DNA from: Gillisia mitskevichiae
GTDB taxonomy: Bacteria > Bacteroidota > Bacteroidia > Flavobacteriales > Flavobacteriaceae
NCBI RefSeq assembly: GCF_003634585.1
Contig: NZ_RBLG01000007.1
Span: 1 to 64,000, forward strand
Length of the DNA stretch: 64,000 bases
Direction of reading: 5' to 3'
The notes under the pieces are model-generated. The model saw only the letters and a list, made by a program, of their open reading frames with translations, searched no databases and was not told the DNA's origin. Both the position numbers and the translations under genes were made by a program. Of the stretch, positions 24,771-33,676 are shown one piece after another. Each line of letters begins with the position of its first letter. Position 1 is the stretch's first letter.

Positions 24771-27224
24771 ATGGGTTTCTATATAAATGTACTTCTACCA
24801 CTTCCATTAGAAATGCAATTTACCTATAAAATTTCCCAAGCTGAATTGGAAGTTTTGACTCCCGGAATGAGAGTTGCAGTGCCTTTTGGGAAATCCAAGG
24901 TTTATACTGGTATTGTTGTTTCTATTCATAACAATGCACCACAGAAATATGAAGCTAAGGAGATCGAACAGATCCTTGATGATTCAGCTATAATTACCAA
25001 AAATCAACTGAAATTCTGGAACTGGATCTCTTCTTATTATATGTGTGCAGAGGGAGAAGTTTTAAAGGCAGCTCTTCCTGGTGGCTTTTTATTGGAAAGT
25101 GAAACTTTAATTCAGCTTTTACCTTCTGGTAATGGCGAAGATGCACAATTAGACGATCAAGAATATCTTATTTATGAAGCCTTACAAAGACAATCATCTC
25201 TGAAGATTCAGGAGATCATGCAATTACTGGACAAGAAAACGGTGTTACCGGTAATTAATAGATTGGTTTCTAAAGGTGTAGTGGTGGTTAATCAGGAAAT
25301 ATTCGAGCAATATAAACCCAAGTTAATTCGCTATGTGAAGCTGAATGAAAAACATCTTCCAGAAAATGAAATGCATCTTTTGTTAGATGAGCTAAGCAAA
25401 GCTCCCAAACAAAAGGCTGTGATATTAACCTTATTTCAGCTTCAAGCGAGATCTAAAAAACCACTTGAACTAAAAGAACTTTCTAAAGCTAGCGGAACGT
25501 CTACAGCAGTAATTAAAAGTCTTATAGATAAAAAGATTTTAATAGAATTTCATTTACAAAAAGATAGAATTGAATTTGATATAGAGGAAGTAGATCAACA
25601 AATGGTTTTGAATGAGTGGCAACAATCTGCATTTACAGAAATAACCGAAGCTTATAAAGATACAGATGTTTGTTTGCTACACGGGATTACTTCTTCTGGG
25701 AAAACAGAGATCTATATTAAATTAATAGAGCAAGTTATTAAAGAAGGAAAACAGGTTCTTTATTTACTTCCTGAGATCGCATTAACCGCTCAATTGGTTT
25801 CTAGATTACAATCTTTTTTTGGAGAACAAGTATTGGTTTATCACAGTAAATACTCTGTGAATGAACGCATGGAAGTTTATAATCATGTTTTAAACAATAA
25901 TGAGAAAGCTAAGATCATTTTAGGAGCACGCTCAGCTATTTTTCTTCCATTTCAGGACCTTGGACTCATCGTTGTAGATGAAGAGCATGAAACAACATTT
26001 AAGCAATTTGATCCTGCACCAAGGTACAATGCGAGAGATGCATCTGTAGTATTAGCCAAATTGCATGATGCTAAAGTGCTAATGGGATCTGCCACGCCAT
26101 CTTTAGAATCTTATTATAATGCCACTCATAATAAATATGCTCTTGTTTCATTAGATAGAAGATTCGGGAATGTATTGCCGCCAGAAATTGAAATTGTAGA
26201 TCTTAAAGAGAAATACAAGAAGAAAAGAATGACAGGCCATTTTTCTGATAGATTGTTGGAGGAGATCAAATTTACACTAGAGGAAGGAGAGCAGGTAATC
26301 TTATTTCAGAATAGAAGAGGATATTCTCCTATTTTAGAATGCCTTACTTGTGGTCATTCTCCGCAATGTCCTAATTGCGATGTAAGTCTTACCTACCACA
26401 ATCATAGCAATCAGTTGCGATGTCACTATTGCGGTTATCATATGGCTATGCAAAAGCAATGTATGGCTTGTGAGAGTGTAGAACTTACCACCAAAGGTTT
26501 TGGGACCGAGCAAATAGAAACAGAATTAAGATCTTTACTACCAGAGGCGAGAATAGGACGAATGGATCTAGATACTACTCGTGGTAAACATGGACATCAA
26601 AAAATAATAAGTGCTTTTGAACAGGAAAGCATTGATGTTTTGGTTGGAACCCAAATGCTAAGCAAAGGACTAGATTTTAGAAAGGTGAGATTGGTAGGTA
26701 TCATGAATGCCGATAATTTGCTGAATTTCCCAGACTTTAGAGCGCATGAGCGAAGCTTTCAGCTAATGCTTCAGGTGGCAGGGAGATCTGGAAGAACAAA
26801 GAATAGAGGGAAGGTGATCGTCCAAACCTATAATCCTCATCATCAAATAGTGAAACAGGTTTCAGAAAACAACTATCTGGAAATGTATAAGGAGCAACTG
26901 GAAGAACGCTACCAATATCAATATCCTCCATATTATAAGCTTATAAAATTCACGATTAGAAGTAAGGATTATTCTAAAACCAATGATGCAGCAGATTGGA
27001 TAGCTAAGTCTTTGGCTAATGTTTTTAGAGAACATGTTTTAGGGCCAGAATTTCCACCAGTAGCGAGGATACGTAATGAGTATTATAAGAATATTCTTTT
27101 AAAGATCCCACCAAATCAGTCCTTAGGAAAAACAAAAAAATATATTCAGAAGATCCTAACCAGTTTTAAGGCAATTGGAATATGGAGAAGTGTGAGGGTG
27201 ATCACTAATGTAGATCCTTCGTAA
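24771..27224 (+). CDS. priA: Primosomal replication protein N' (helicase PriA)
   Basis: 817 residues. The N-terminal DNA-binding domain (about 1-110) is followed by a winged-helix region and the helicase core at about 285-700, with LHGITSSGKTEIY (Walker A), VDEEHE and GSATPSLESY. The zinc-binding module has CLTCGHSPQCPNC, CHYCGYH and CMAC (eight Cys). PriA reloads the replisome at stalled forks. All motifs are intact and the length is normal. Confidence 0.95.
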   Translation: MGFYINVLLPLPLEMQFTYKISQAELEVLTPGMRVAVPFGKSKVYTGIVVSIHNNAPQKYEAKEIEQILDDSAIITKNQLKFWNWISSYYMCAEGEVLKAALPGGFLLESETLIQLLPSGNGEDAQLDDQEYLIYEALQRQSSLKIQEIMQLLDKKTVLPVINRLVSKGVVVVNQEIFEQYKPKLIRYVKLNEKHLPENEMHLLLDELSKAPKQKAVILTLFQLQARSKKPLELKELSKASGTSTAVIKSLIDKKILIEFHLQKDRIEFDIEEVDQQMVLNEWQQSAFTEITEAYKDTDVCLLHGITSSGKTEIYIKLIEQVIKEGKQVLYLLPEIALTAQLVSRLQSFFGEQVLVYHSKYSVNERMEVYNHVLNNNEKAKIILGARSAIFLPFQDLGLIVVDEEHETTFKQFDPAPRYNARDASVVLAKLHDAKVLMGSATPSLESYYNATHNKYALVSLDRRFGNVLPPEIEIVDLKEKYKKKRMTGHFSDRLLEEIKFTLEEGEQVILFQNRRGYSPILECLTCGHSPQCPNCDVSLTYHNHSNQLRCHYCGYHMAMQKQCMACESVELTTKGFGTEQIETELRSLLPEARIGRMDLDTTRGKHGHQKIISAFEQESIDVLVGTQMLSKGLDFRKVRLVGIMNADNLLNFPDFRAHERSFQLMLQVAGRSGRTKNRGKVIVQTYNPHHQIVKQVSENNYLEMYKEQLEERYQYQYPPYYKLIKFTIRSKDYSKTNDAADWIAKSLANVFREHVLGPEFPPVARIRNEYYKNILLKIPPNQSLGKTKKYIQKILTSFKAIGIWRSVRVITNVDPS

Positions 27225-27284
27225 AAACAGTTGTAAATGATCACGAGGAATCCTCTATAATGTTAATTCAGAAAAGCTTAAAAT

Positions 27285-27995
27285 TTATTGCATCGAGCTT
27301 AAAGCCTCTATAAGATTTGCTTTCTTATGTCTACTTAAAGGTAGTTGTTGTTTATCGATCTCAATATTCTTACTATTATAACGCTCCACTTTTTCAAGAT
27401 TCACAATATAAGATTTATGAATTCTCAAAAACTTATCTGAGGGTAATTGCTGCTCAAAAGATTTCATAGTTGCAAGAACAACAAACGTATCTTTTTCTGT
27501 TACAAACTTAACGTAATCTCCTAAAGCTTCTATATACTTTAACTTGCTAAGAAATACTTTTCTATTCTTTAGATTACTTTTTACGAAGATGAAATTCTCA
27601 TCTTCAACAGGAACTCCATTGGTCTTTAGTTGATATAGGTTTAGAGCTTTTGAAACTGCATTATTAAAACGTTCTCTATTTACCGGTTTATGGATATAAT
27701 CTACAGCATCATAATCGAAAGCTTTAAAAGCATATTTTGTTTTCCCTGTAACGAATATAATTTGCGGCTTATTTGGAAGGTCATCTAAAAGATCAAAACC
27801 TGAAAGAATAGGCATCTCTATATCTAGAAAGATAAGATCTACCTCTGTATCTAACAAACCATTTTTGGTTTCTATCGCATTATTGTACTGTGCAACCACC
27901 TTTAAGTTAGGGTGATCCATTATAAGCTTTACAATCGATAAACGTTGTAAGCTAGAATCATCCACAACAGCACATTTAAGTAAAATTTCGTCCAC
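27285..27995 (-). CDS. LytTR-type response regulator
   Basis: 236 residues. The receiver domain (1-120) has the acidic pair in CAVVDDSS, the phospho-acceptor Asp in LIFLDIEMPI and the Lys in VNRERF/HKP. The LytTR DNA-binding domain (about 135-235) has FIFVKSNLKNRKVFLSKLKYIEALGDYVKF and the late FLRIHKSYIVNL. No histidine kinase is adjacent, so its partner is elsewhere. Confidence 0.9.
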   Translation of the reverse strand: MDEILLKCAVVDDSSLQRLSIVKLIMDHPNLKVVAQYNNAIETKNGLLDTEVDLIFLDIEMPILSGFDLLDDLPNKPQIIFVTGKTKYAFKAFDYDAVDYIHKPVNRERFNNAVSKALNLYQLKTNGVPVEDENFIFVKSNLKNRKVFLSKLKYIEALGDYVKFVTEKDTFVVLATMKSFEQQLPSDKFLRIHKSYIVNLEKVERYNSKNIEIDKQQLPLSRHKKANLIEALSSMQ

Positions 27996-28132
27996 GTCTT
28001 GGTAAGGTTAAGTGTTAACAATATTACTGATAAAATATTACTAAAGCAAGATAAATAGAAATTAGGTTTCGATGAAATACCAATTACATATATTAAAATG
28101 TATATTACTGTTAATACGTAATAAGAAAGGCT

Positions 28133-28162
28133 TTGCAGATAATAAAAAATGTGTTACTTTTG
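28133..28162 (+). promoter_or_regulatory. Promoter of the rpsF-rpsR-rplI operon
   Basis: TTG at 28133-28135, 19 bases, then TACTTTTG at 28155-28162: an exact Bacteroidota -33/-7 pair, 26 bases before the rpsF start. Confidence 0.75.
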
Positions 28163-28188
28163 CAGCCAATTAATTTAAATCATAGTTT

Positions 28189-28527
28189 ATGAATCATTAT
28201 GAAACTGTTTTCATCTTGAATCCCGTTTTATCTGATGAACAGATAAAGGAGACAGTTAAGAAATACGAAGATTTTCTTGTTTCTAACGGCGCCAAGATGG
28301 TATCCAAAGAAGATTGGGGGCTAAAAAAATTAGCTTATGCAATCCAACACAAAAAAAGTGGTTTTTACCACTTATTCGAATTTCAAGCTCCAGGTGAGGT
28401 TATTAACCCATTGGAAGTTGAATTTAGAAGAGAAGAGCGTATGATGCGTTATCTAACTGTACGTTTAGATAAACATGCTATTGCTTGGGCAGAGAAAAGA
28501 AGAAATAGAAACAAAGAAAAAGCGTAG
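28189..28527 (+). CDS. rpsF: 30S ribosomal protein S6
   Basis: 112 residues with the S6 signature ([18 protein letters not shown]...; [32 protein letters not shown]). It binds S18 in the platform of the small subunit. First gene of a three-gene ribosomal operon, two bases before rpsR. Confidence 0.97.
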   Translation: MNHYETVFILNPVLSDEQIKETVKKYEDFLVSNGAKMVSKEDWGLKKLAYAIQHKKSGFYHLFEFQAPGEVINPLEVEFRREERMMRYLTVRLDKHAIAWAEKRRNRNKEKA

Positions 28528-28529
28528 TT

Positions 28530-28826
28530 ATGTCATCTATTGAACAACAAGCAAAAGGAAAGAAAGACGGAGAAATCAGGTATTTAACTCCGTTAAACAT
28601 AGAAACCAATAAAGCTAAAAAATACTGTAGATTTAAAAGATCTGGTATTAAGTACATCGATTATAAAGATGCAGATTGGTTATTGAGTTTCGTAAATGAG
28701 CAAGGTAAATTGTTACCACGTCGTTTAACTGGAACTTCTTTGAAATATCAACGTAAGGTGGCTGTAGCGGTTAAACGTTCTCGTCACTTAGCATTAATGC
28801 CGTATGTTGGCGATTTATTAAAATAA
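28530..28826 (+). CDS. rpsR: 30S ribosomal protein S18
   Basis: 98 residues, with [25 protein letters not shown] and [25 protein letters not shown]. It pairs with S6, which explains their adjacency. Confidence 0.97.
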   Translation: MSSIEQQAKGKKDGEIRYLTPLNIETNKAKKYCRFKRSGIKYIDYKDADWLLSFVNEQGKLLPRRLTGTSLKYQRKVAVAVKRSRHLALMPYVGDLLK

Positions 28827-28839
28827 GAAAGAGGCAATT

Positions 28840-29289
28840 ATGGAATTGATACTTAAAAAAGACGTAGAAAACTTAGGATTTAAAAATGACATGGTAACTG
28901 TGAAGCATGGTTACGGTAGAAATTTTCTAATTCCTCAAGGCTTTGCAGATTTAGCAACTCCTTCAGCAAAGAAGGTATTAGCTGAAACTATTAAGCAACA
29001 AGCTTTTAAAGAGCAAAAGAATATAGATGCAGCTAAAAAACAAGCTGCTAAACTAAACGGATTGGAATTGAAACTTACTGCTAAAGCAGGTGGTGGAGAT
29101 AAAATGTTTGGATCTATTACCAATGGAGACTTAGCTGATGCATTAGCAAAAGAAGGAGTTGAATTGGAGAAAAAATTTATTGCGATCGCCGGTGGAAACA
29201 TCAAGCGTTTAGGACAATATGAGGCAACTTTGCGTTTCCATCGTGAAGTGATCTCTTCGTTCTCTTTTGACGTTGTAGCTGAGGCTTAA
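28840..29289 (+). CDS. rplI: 50S ribosomal protein L9
   Basis: 149 residues. The N-terminal signature is VENLGFKNDMVTVKHGYGRNFLIPQG, then a long connecting helix rich in Ala/Lys, and the C-terminal domain with GKLFGS-like MFGSIT. It binds 23S rRNA domain V. Last gene of the operon, followed by a terminator. Confidence 0.97.
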   Translation: MELILKKDVENLGFKNDMVTVKHGYGRNFLIPQGFADLATPSAKKVLAETIKQQAFKEQKNIDAAKKQAAKLNGLELKLTAKAGGGDKMFGSITNGDLADALAKEGVELEKKFIAIAGGNIKRLGQYEATLRFHREVISSFSFDVVAEA

Positions 29290-29305
29290 TCAAATAATTT
29301 ATTAG

Positions 29306-29350
29306 AGCTGCTTAAAGAATATCAACGATATTTTTTGAGCAGCTTTTTTT
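29306..29350 (+). terminator. Terminator after rplI
   Basis: AGCTGCT and AGCAGCT pair as the base of an extended stem that includes GAATATC/GATATTTT, followed by eight T. Confidence 0.85.
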
Positions 29351-29447
29351 TTACGCATAATTTAAAATGAACATATTAAAAAGTGCTGTTTCTTCTTAAC
29401 TTTATAAATGAAGACACTGGCATTTTTAACTTTTCAGGATTTCAAAG

Positions 29448-29924
29448 ATGAAATATAGCAGACTCACCAAAGAACAATTTGAAGAATTACATCAGGAATT
29501 TATAAATTTCTTGGCTTCTCAATCCATCACAGCAGACGAATGGGAGCAGATCAAAAAAAACAAGCCAGAGGTTGCTGAAGATGAATTAGATGTTTTTAGT
29601 GATCTAATCTGGGAAGGAGTTTTAGAGAAAGTTACTTATTTAGAACATTTTTCTAAGCATCAAATGTATTTGTTCAATATTACCATGGCAGAAATTAAGC
29701 TAGTTGCTGTTAAAGTAGAGAATGAAGCAATAGATATTACTACCAGAGAAGGATACCAGTGGCTTCAAAGTAATTTGCTAGACGATGCTGTGAATCTTTT
29801 TACTTCCACCAAAGCTGTGAGCGAGGATAGAAATAAGGATATTTTTGCTTTGATTAAACAAGGGGCCGTTATCACCAAAGGACAATTGTTTGAGTACTTT
29901 AATGATATGGTAGAGAATAATTAG
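29448..29924 (+). CDS. DUF6495-type protein
   Basis: 158 residues, soluble, acidic and helical (MKYSRLTKEQFEELHQEFINFLASQSI). It fits a family conserved in Flavobacteriia and known to me only as DUF6495. No catalytic motif. It ends at the base before the stop codon of the convergent ABC permease gene. Confidence 0.75.
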   Translation: MKYSRLTKEQFEELHQEFINFLASQSITADEWEQIKKNKPEVAEDELDVFSDLIWEGVLEKVTYLEHFSKHQMYLFNITMAEIKLVAVKVENEAIDITTREGYQWLQSNLLDDAVNLFTSTKAVSEDRNKDIFALIKQGAVITKGQLFEYFNDMVENN

Positions 29925-31166
29925 TTACTCGTATCTCAAGGATTCTATAGGATCTTGTTTAGCAGCTTTATTAGCTGGATAACTTCCTGCAAGTATTGCT
30001 ACAAGTATGGTTATCCCGGTTGCCCATAACATAGCTTTCCACGGAGTTACAAAATCAAAATCTGCTACAGAGGCTACAGCATATCCAATTAAAATCCCTA
30101 GGATAATACCAAGAAGACCTCCTAATTGTCCAATTATAAGGGTTTCCATAAAGAACTGAGTAGCAATAGTGCTTTTCTTAGCGCCTAAAGCTTTTCTAAT
30201 CCCTATTTCACGGGTTCTTTCTGCCACAGAAACCAGCATGATATTCATTAAAGCGATAGAGGACCCGAAGATTGTAATAATAGAGATAATCCAGGCAGCA
30301 ATATTTAGATACCCTGTAATAGATAGAATTCTATTAATAAGATCGTCGCTTTTTTCTATTCCAAAATTATTCTCTTCTACAGGATTCAGTCCGCGAATAT
30401 TTCTGAAAGTGATAATTGCTTCACTTTGGGCGCTTTCCATTAATTCTTTATCATCAACTTTTACGCTAATGTTGTAATTTATATTAGGTTGAGTATAAAT
30501 AGATCTCGCTGTTTCTATAGGGATCAATACTCTTAGATCTTGATTATTTCCGAAAGTAGAACCTTTAGATTCCAGCATTCCAACAACCTGAAATTTCACT
30601 CCGCGAATACTGATAGTTTTTCCAATAGGATTCGTATTTTTAAAAAGTCCTTCAGCAAAATCGGCTCCTAATATGGCAACTTTATTGTTGTTTTGAATAT
30701 CGAAATATGTGAATTCTCTTCCGTTCTCTAATTTTAAACCAGAATTGGTTAAATAATTTTCATTTATCCCTACAACCGAAACTTCTGGATCTGTTTTATC
30801 TCCTTCAAATTTAACTTCTGCCGTTCCTGTTCCATTAAATGAAAGAGAGGTTTGAGTTTTTGGAAAAATAAATTCCTCTTTAAAAGTTCTAACTTCTCTA
30901 TAAGATAAAATAGGATTTATTTTCTCTTTTTCGTCTCCACCACGAGACTGAGTTACAAATTCATAACGCTGTAAATTAAACGTATTAGACCCCATAGAGG
31001 CAAAATCGCTACTAATTGTGTTTTCTAATGCACTAACTGCGCTTAAAATTCCTACCAAAGCAGTAATTCCAATTGCGATTATTAAAACAGTTAGAATGGT
31101 TCTAAGAATTTGACTTCTAATAGATTCAAAAGCAATCCTTACATTTTCCTTAAAGAGTTTAAACAT
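29925..31166 (-). CDS. ABC transporter permease, MacB/FtsX type
   Basis: 413 residues. One N-terminal membrane helix (about 20-42), a large extracytoplasmic MacB-PCD-like domain (about 45-265) and a FtsX domain with three helices at about 285-405 containing VAERTREIGIRKALGA. The final TKDPIESLRYE-type end (AAKQDPIESLRYE) is typical. These permeases work with a MacB-type ATPase by mechanotransmission; no ATPase gene is adjacent. Confidence 0.88.
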   Translation of the reverse strand: MFKLFKENVRIAFESIRSQILRTILTVLIIAIGITALVGILSAVSALENTISSDFASMGSNTFNLQRYEFVTQSRGGDEKEKINPILSYREVRTFKEEFIFPKTQTSLSFNGTGTAEVKFEGDKTDPEVSVVGINENYLTNSGLKLENGREFTYFDIQNNNKVAILGADFAEGLFKNTNPIGKTISIRGVKFQVVGMLESKGSTFGNNQDLRVLIPIETARSIYTQPNINYNISVKVDDKELMESAQSEAIITFRNIRGLNPVEENNFGIEKSDDLINRILSITGYLNIAAWIISIITIFGSSIALMNIMLVSVAERTREIGIRKALGAKKSTIATQFFMETLIIGQLGGLLGIILGILIGYAVASVADFDFVTPWKAMLWATGITILVAILAGSYPANKAAKQDPIESLRYE

Positions 31167-31337
31167 AATATATTTGGTCTAACAATAAGATTAGACTATC
31201 AAGATACTTATATGTTACTTAAAATTTGAAATTTGTTTTGGTTCGTTTAAAAATTAAGATATTTGCAGCACTAATAAAATTGAAAAAACTGTTGAAATCA
31301 TCCATTTTACTTAATTGACTTAAGGTTTTAAGTTTTT

Positions 31338-31394
31338 GTCTCCCTGAGCGTAGTCGAAGGCTTATTAAAACATCTCGACTTCGCTCGATGTGAC
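31338..31394. repeat. Inverted-repeat element in the gene-free stretch before hisS
   Basis: The 335 bases from 31167 to 31501 contain no gene. The element pairs CCTGAGCGTAGTCGAAGG with TCTCGACTTCGCTCGATGTG around a short loop, the same family as the three copies at 12054-12289 with the arms in reverse order. No exact TAnnTTTG box is seen for hisS. Confidence 0.65.
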
Positions 31395-31501
31395 CTTTAG
31401 GAATAATACCAATAAGAAAAAGGATTTATATTATTTTTTTTGAAATTGATAATTCAGCAATATTTTAAATATAGTTCACTATAATATCACAAAACAAAAT
31501 T

Positions 31502-32872
31502 ATGGCACAAAAACCATCGATCCCTAAAGGTACCAGAGATTTTTCCCCAAAAGAAGTTTCTAAACGTACTTATATAATGAATACTATTAAGGCACAATTT
31601 GAAAAGTTTGGATTTCAACCTATTGAAACTCCAAGTTTTGAAAATTCAGATACATTGATGGGGAAATACGGGGAAGAAGGAGATAGATTGATCTTTAAGA
31701 TCTTGAATTCAGGAGATTTTCTTAAAAAAGCCAATCAAGAAGCCTATAAAAATTCAGACAGTTTAAAACTCACATCTTCGATTAGTGAAAAAGCTTTGAG
31801 GTACGATCTTACAGTTCCTTTCGCAAGGTATGTGGTTCAACATCAAAGTGAAGTAGAGTTTCCTTTTAAGCGCTACCAAATTCAACCAGTATGGAGAGCA
31901 GATAGACCGCAGAAAGGAAGATTTAGAGAATTCTTTCAATGCGATGCAGATGTTGTTGGTAGCAATAGTCTATGGCAAGAAGTAGAATTCATTCAGCTAT
32001 ATGATGATGTATTTACAAAGCTTAAATTGGAAGGGGTTACTATAAAGCTTAACAATAGAAAGGTTTTGTCTGGATTTGCTGAAGTGATTGGAGAGCAAGA
32101 CAGGTTGATAGATTTTACGGTGGCATTAGATAAGTTAGATAAAATTGGAGAAGAAGGAGTTAAAAAAGAGATGCTTGAAAAAGGGATCTCTTTGGAAGCA
32201 TTAAAAAATATCCAACCAATTTTTGGTTTGAAAGGTAATTTTGGTGAGAAAGTAGAAGTGCTGAAGCAAATACTTTCTAATTCTGAGATAGGAATGAAAG
32301 GAGTAGAGGAATTGGAGTTTATTCAGAATGTGATTTCTGAGATGCCATTGAAATCTGCACTTTTAGATCTCGATGTCACTTTGGCTCGAGGTTTAAACTA
32401 TTACACTGGAGCTATTTTTGAAGTTGCTCCCCCGGCAATAGTTAAAATGGGTTCTATTGGTGGTGGTGGAAGATACGATGATCTTACTGGTATCTTTGGC
32501 TTAAAGGATATGAGCGGAGTAGGTATTTCCTTCGGGTTGGATAGGATATACCTTGTTCTGGAAGAGCTCGACCTTTTCCCAGATACGGTAACAGCAAATA
32601 CTAAAGTGTTATTTATCAATTTTGGCGAAAAAGAAGCTCTTTATGGATTAAAAGCTGTTCAGAAATTAAGGGATGCTGGAATTGCTGCAGAAATATATCC
32701 AGATACTTCAAAAATGAAGAAACAAATGAATTATGCTAATAGACGTGAAATTCCATTTGTTGTTTTGGCAGGGGAGGAAGAGATGAACAATAAAGTTTAT
32801 GGATTAAAAGACATGGTTTCTGGAGATCAGGAAAAAATATCTTTGGAAGCTATGATAGATAGATTAAGCTAG
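31502..32872 (+). CDS. hisS: Histidyl-tRNA synthetase
   Basis: 456 residues, class II synthetase. Visible: PKGTRDFSPKE, the motif 2 region FPFKRYQIQPVWRADRPQKGRFREFFQCDAD, the histidine-binding LARGLNYYTGAIFEV and motif 3 GVGISFGLDRIYLVL, then the anticodon-binding domain at about 360-450. It charges tRNA-His. Confidence 0.96.
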   Translation: MAQKPSIPKGTRDFSPKEVSKRTYIMNTIKAQFEKFGFQPIETPSFENSDTLMGKYGEEGDRLIFKILNSGDFLKKANQEAYKNSDSLKLTSSISEKALRYDLTVPFARYVVQHQSEVEFPFKRYQIQPVWRADRPQKGRFREFFQCDADVVGSNSLWQEVEFIQLYDDVFTKLKLEGVTIKLNNRKVLSGFAEVIGEQDRLIDFTVALDKLDKIGEEGVKKEMLEKGISLEALKNIQPIFGLKGNFGEKVEVLKQILSNSEIGMKGVEELEFIQNVISEMPLKSALLDLDVTLARGLNYYTGAIFEVAPPAIVKMGSIGGGGRYDDLTGIFGLKDMSGVGISFGLDRIYLVLEELDLFPDTVTANTKVLFINFGEKEALYGLKAVQKLRDAGIAAEIYPDTSKMKKQMNYANRREIPFVVLAGEEEMNNKVYGLKDMVSGDQEKISLEAMIDRLS

Positions 32873-32882
32873 ATTATTATTA

Positions 32883-32930
32883 AAAATATAAAAGCCCCAG
32901 AAAAGGATATTTCTGGGGCTTTTATATTTT
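32883..32930. terminator. Bidirectional terminator between hisS and a membrane-protein gene
   Basis: A nearly perfect palindrome: AAATATAAAAGCCCCAGAAA, six-base loop, then its complement. T runs occur on both strands, so it can stop the convergent genes on either side. Confidence 0.85.
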
Positions 32931-32940
32931 AAGATTCTGA

Positions 32941-33273
32941 TTACATTCCTTGCGGTTCCATCATCTCCCGCTGAAATTCTTCTAAACCTTCCATTCCCCC
33001 ATAAAAGATTAGCGCACCAATAAAGGTTAATAAAAACAGAGCGCTTAACACCAATCCAATAATAGCCAAGATCCGTCCAAGTTTCACATTTTGATATCCG
33101 AGATACATTTCGGGATTTGCATTGTAAATTTCCATTGCTTTTTTAGCTAATATTAATGTTATAATTCCAAATATCACCCCTACAATTCCGTAACAGCAAC
33201 AACCAACTATAGATAGTATTCCTAAAATTAATATTAAAGTAGCGTTTGGTAATTCTTGTTTGTTTAATTCCAT
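32941..33273 (-). CDS. Small membrane protein with CCC motif (DUF4190-like)
   Basis: 110 residues with two long hydrophobic segments (about 12-45 and 67-95). The first contains GILSIVGCCCYGIVGVIFGIIT, the CCC-motif membrane family frequent in Flavobacteriia, and a cytosolic loop YNANPEMYLGYQNVKLGRI lies between. Function unknown. The next gene upstream on this strand encodes a DUF2752 protein, an association often seen for this pair. Confidence 0.8.
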   Translation of the reverse strand: MELNKQELPNATLILILGILSIVGCCCYGIVGVIFGIITLILAKKAMEIYNANPEMYLGYQNVKLGRILAIIGLVLSALFLLTFIGALIFYGGMEGLEEFQREMMEPQGM

Positions 33274-33299
33274 AAGTTGAATTTGTTTTTTAGTTGGTT

Positions 33300-33584
33300 T
33301 TAGTTGAAAAAATAATACATTTTAAATAGATAGCTCACAGCTAATACAAATGCAGTAATTAAAATAAGTGTGATCTTTATAAGATAATCTTTTTGAAATT
33401 TATAAAATAGATTGAAAATTACAAACCCAAGTAAAATTAAAATAGGGTAGATAGCCGGAAACATAATAAAGGCAGCGTGAAAATCTCCTTTTAATAATAA
33501 CAAAACAGAACGTTGGCCACCACAACCATAACATTCTAATCCAAAAAGTTGTTTGTTTAAACAGGGAAGTAATAGTTCTTCCAT
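33300..33584 (-). CDS. DUF2752 membrane protein
   Basis: 94 residues. It begins MEELLLPCLNKQLFGLECYGCGGQRSVLLLLKGD; the CxxxxxxxxxxCxxCG(G)xR pattern followed by two or three membrane helices is the DUF2752 signature. It lies 26 bases upstream of the CCC-motif gene. Function unknown. Confidence 0.82.
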   Translation of the reverse strand: MEELLLPCLNKQLFGLECYGCGGQRSVLLLLKGDFHAAFIMFPAIYPILILLGFVIFNLFYKFQKDYLIKITLILITAFVLAVSYLFKMYYFFN

Positions 33585-33676
33585 AATTTCAATTTCCCTC
33601 AGTAAGGATTTATTTTCTAAGAGGAAAACCTCTAAATTTCAATTAATATCTCGTGAACTCCCTCGAGATTTTTAAT

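Noticed and set aside
33648-33672. Hairpin ATCTCG...CGAGAT before the T9SS gene end as terminator
   Set aside because: On the minus strand, where it would be needed, no T run follows the stem.
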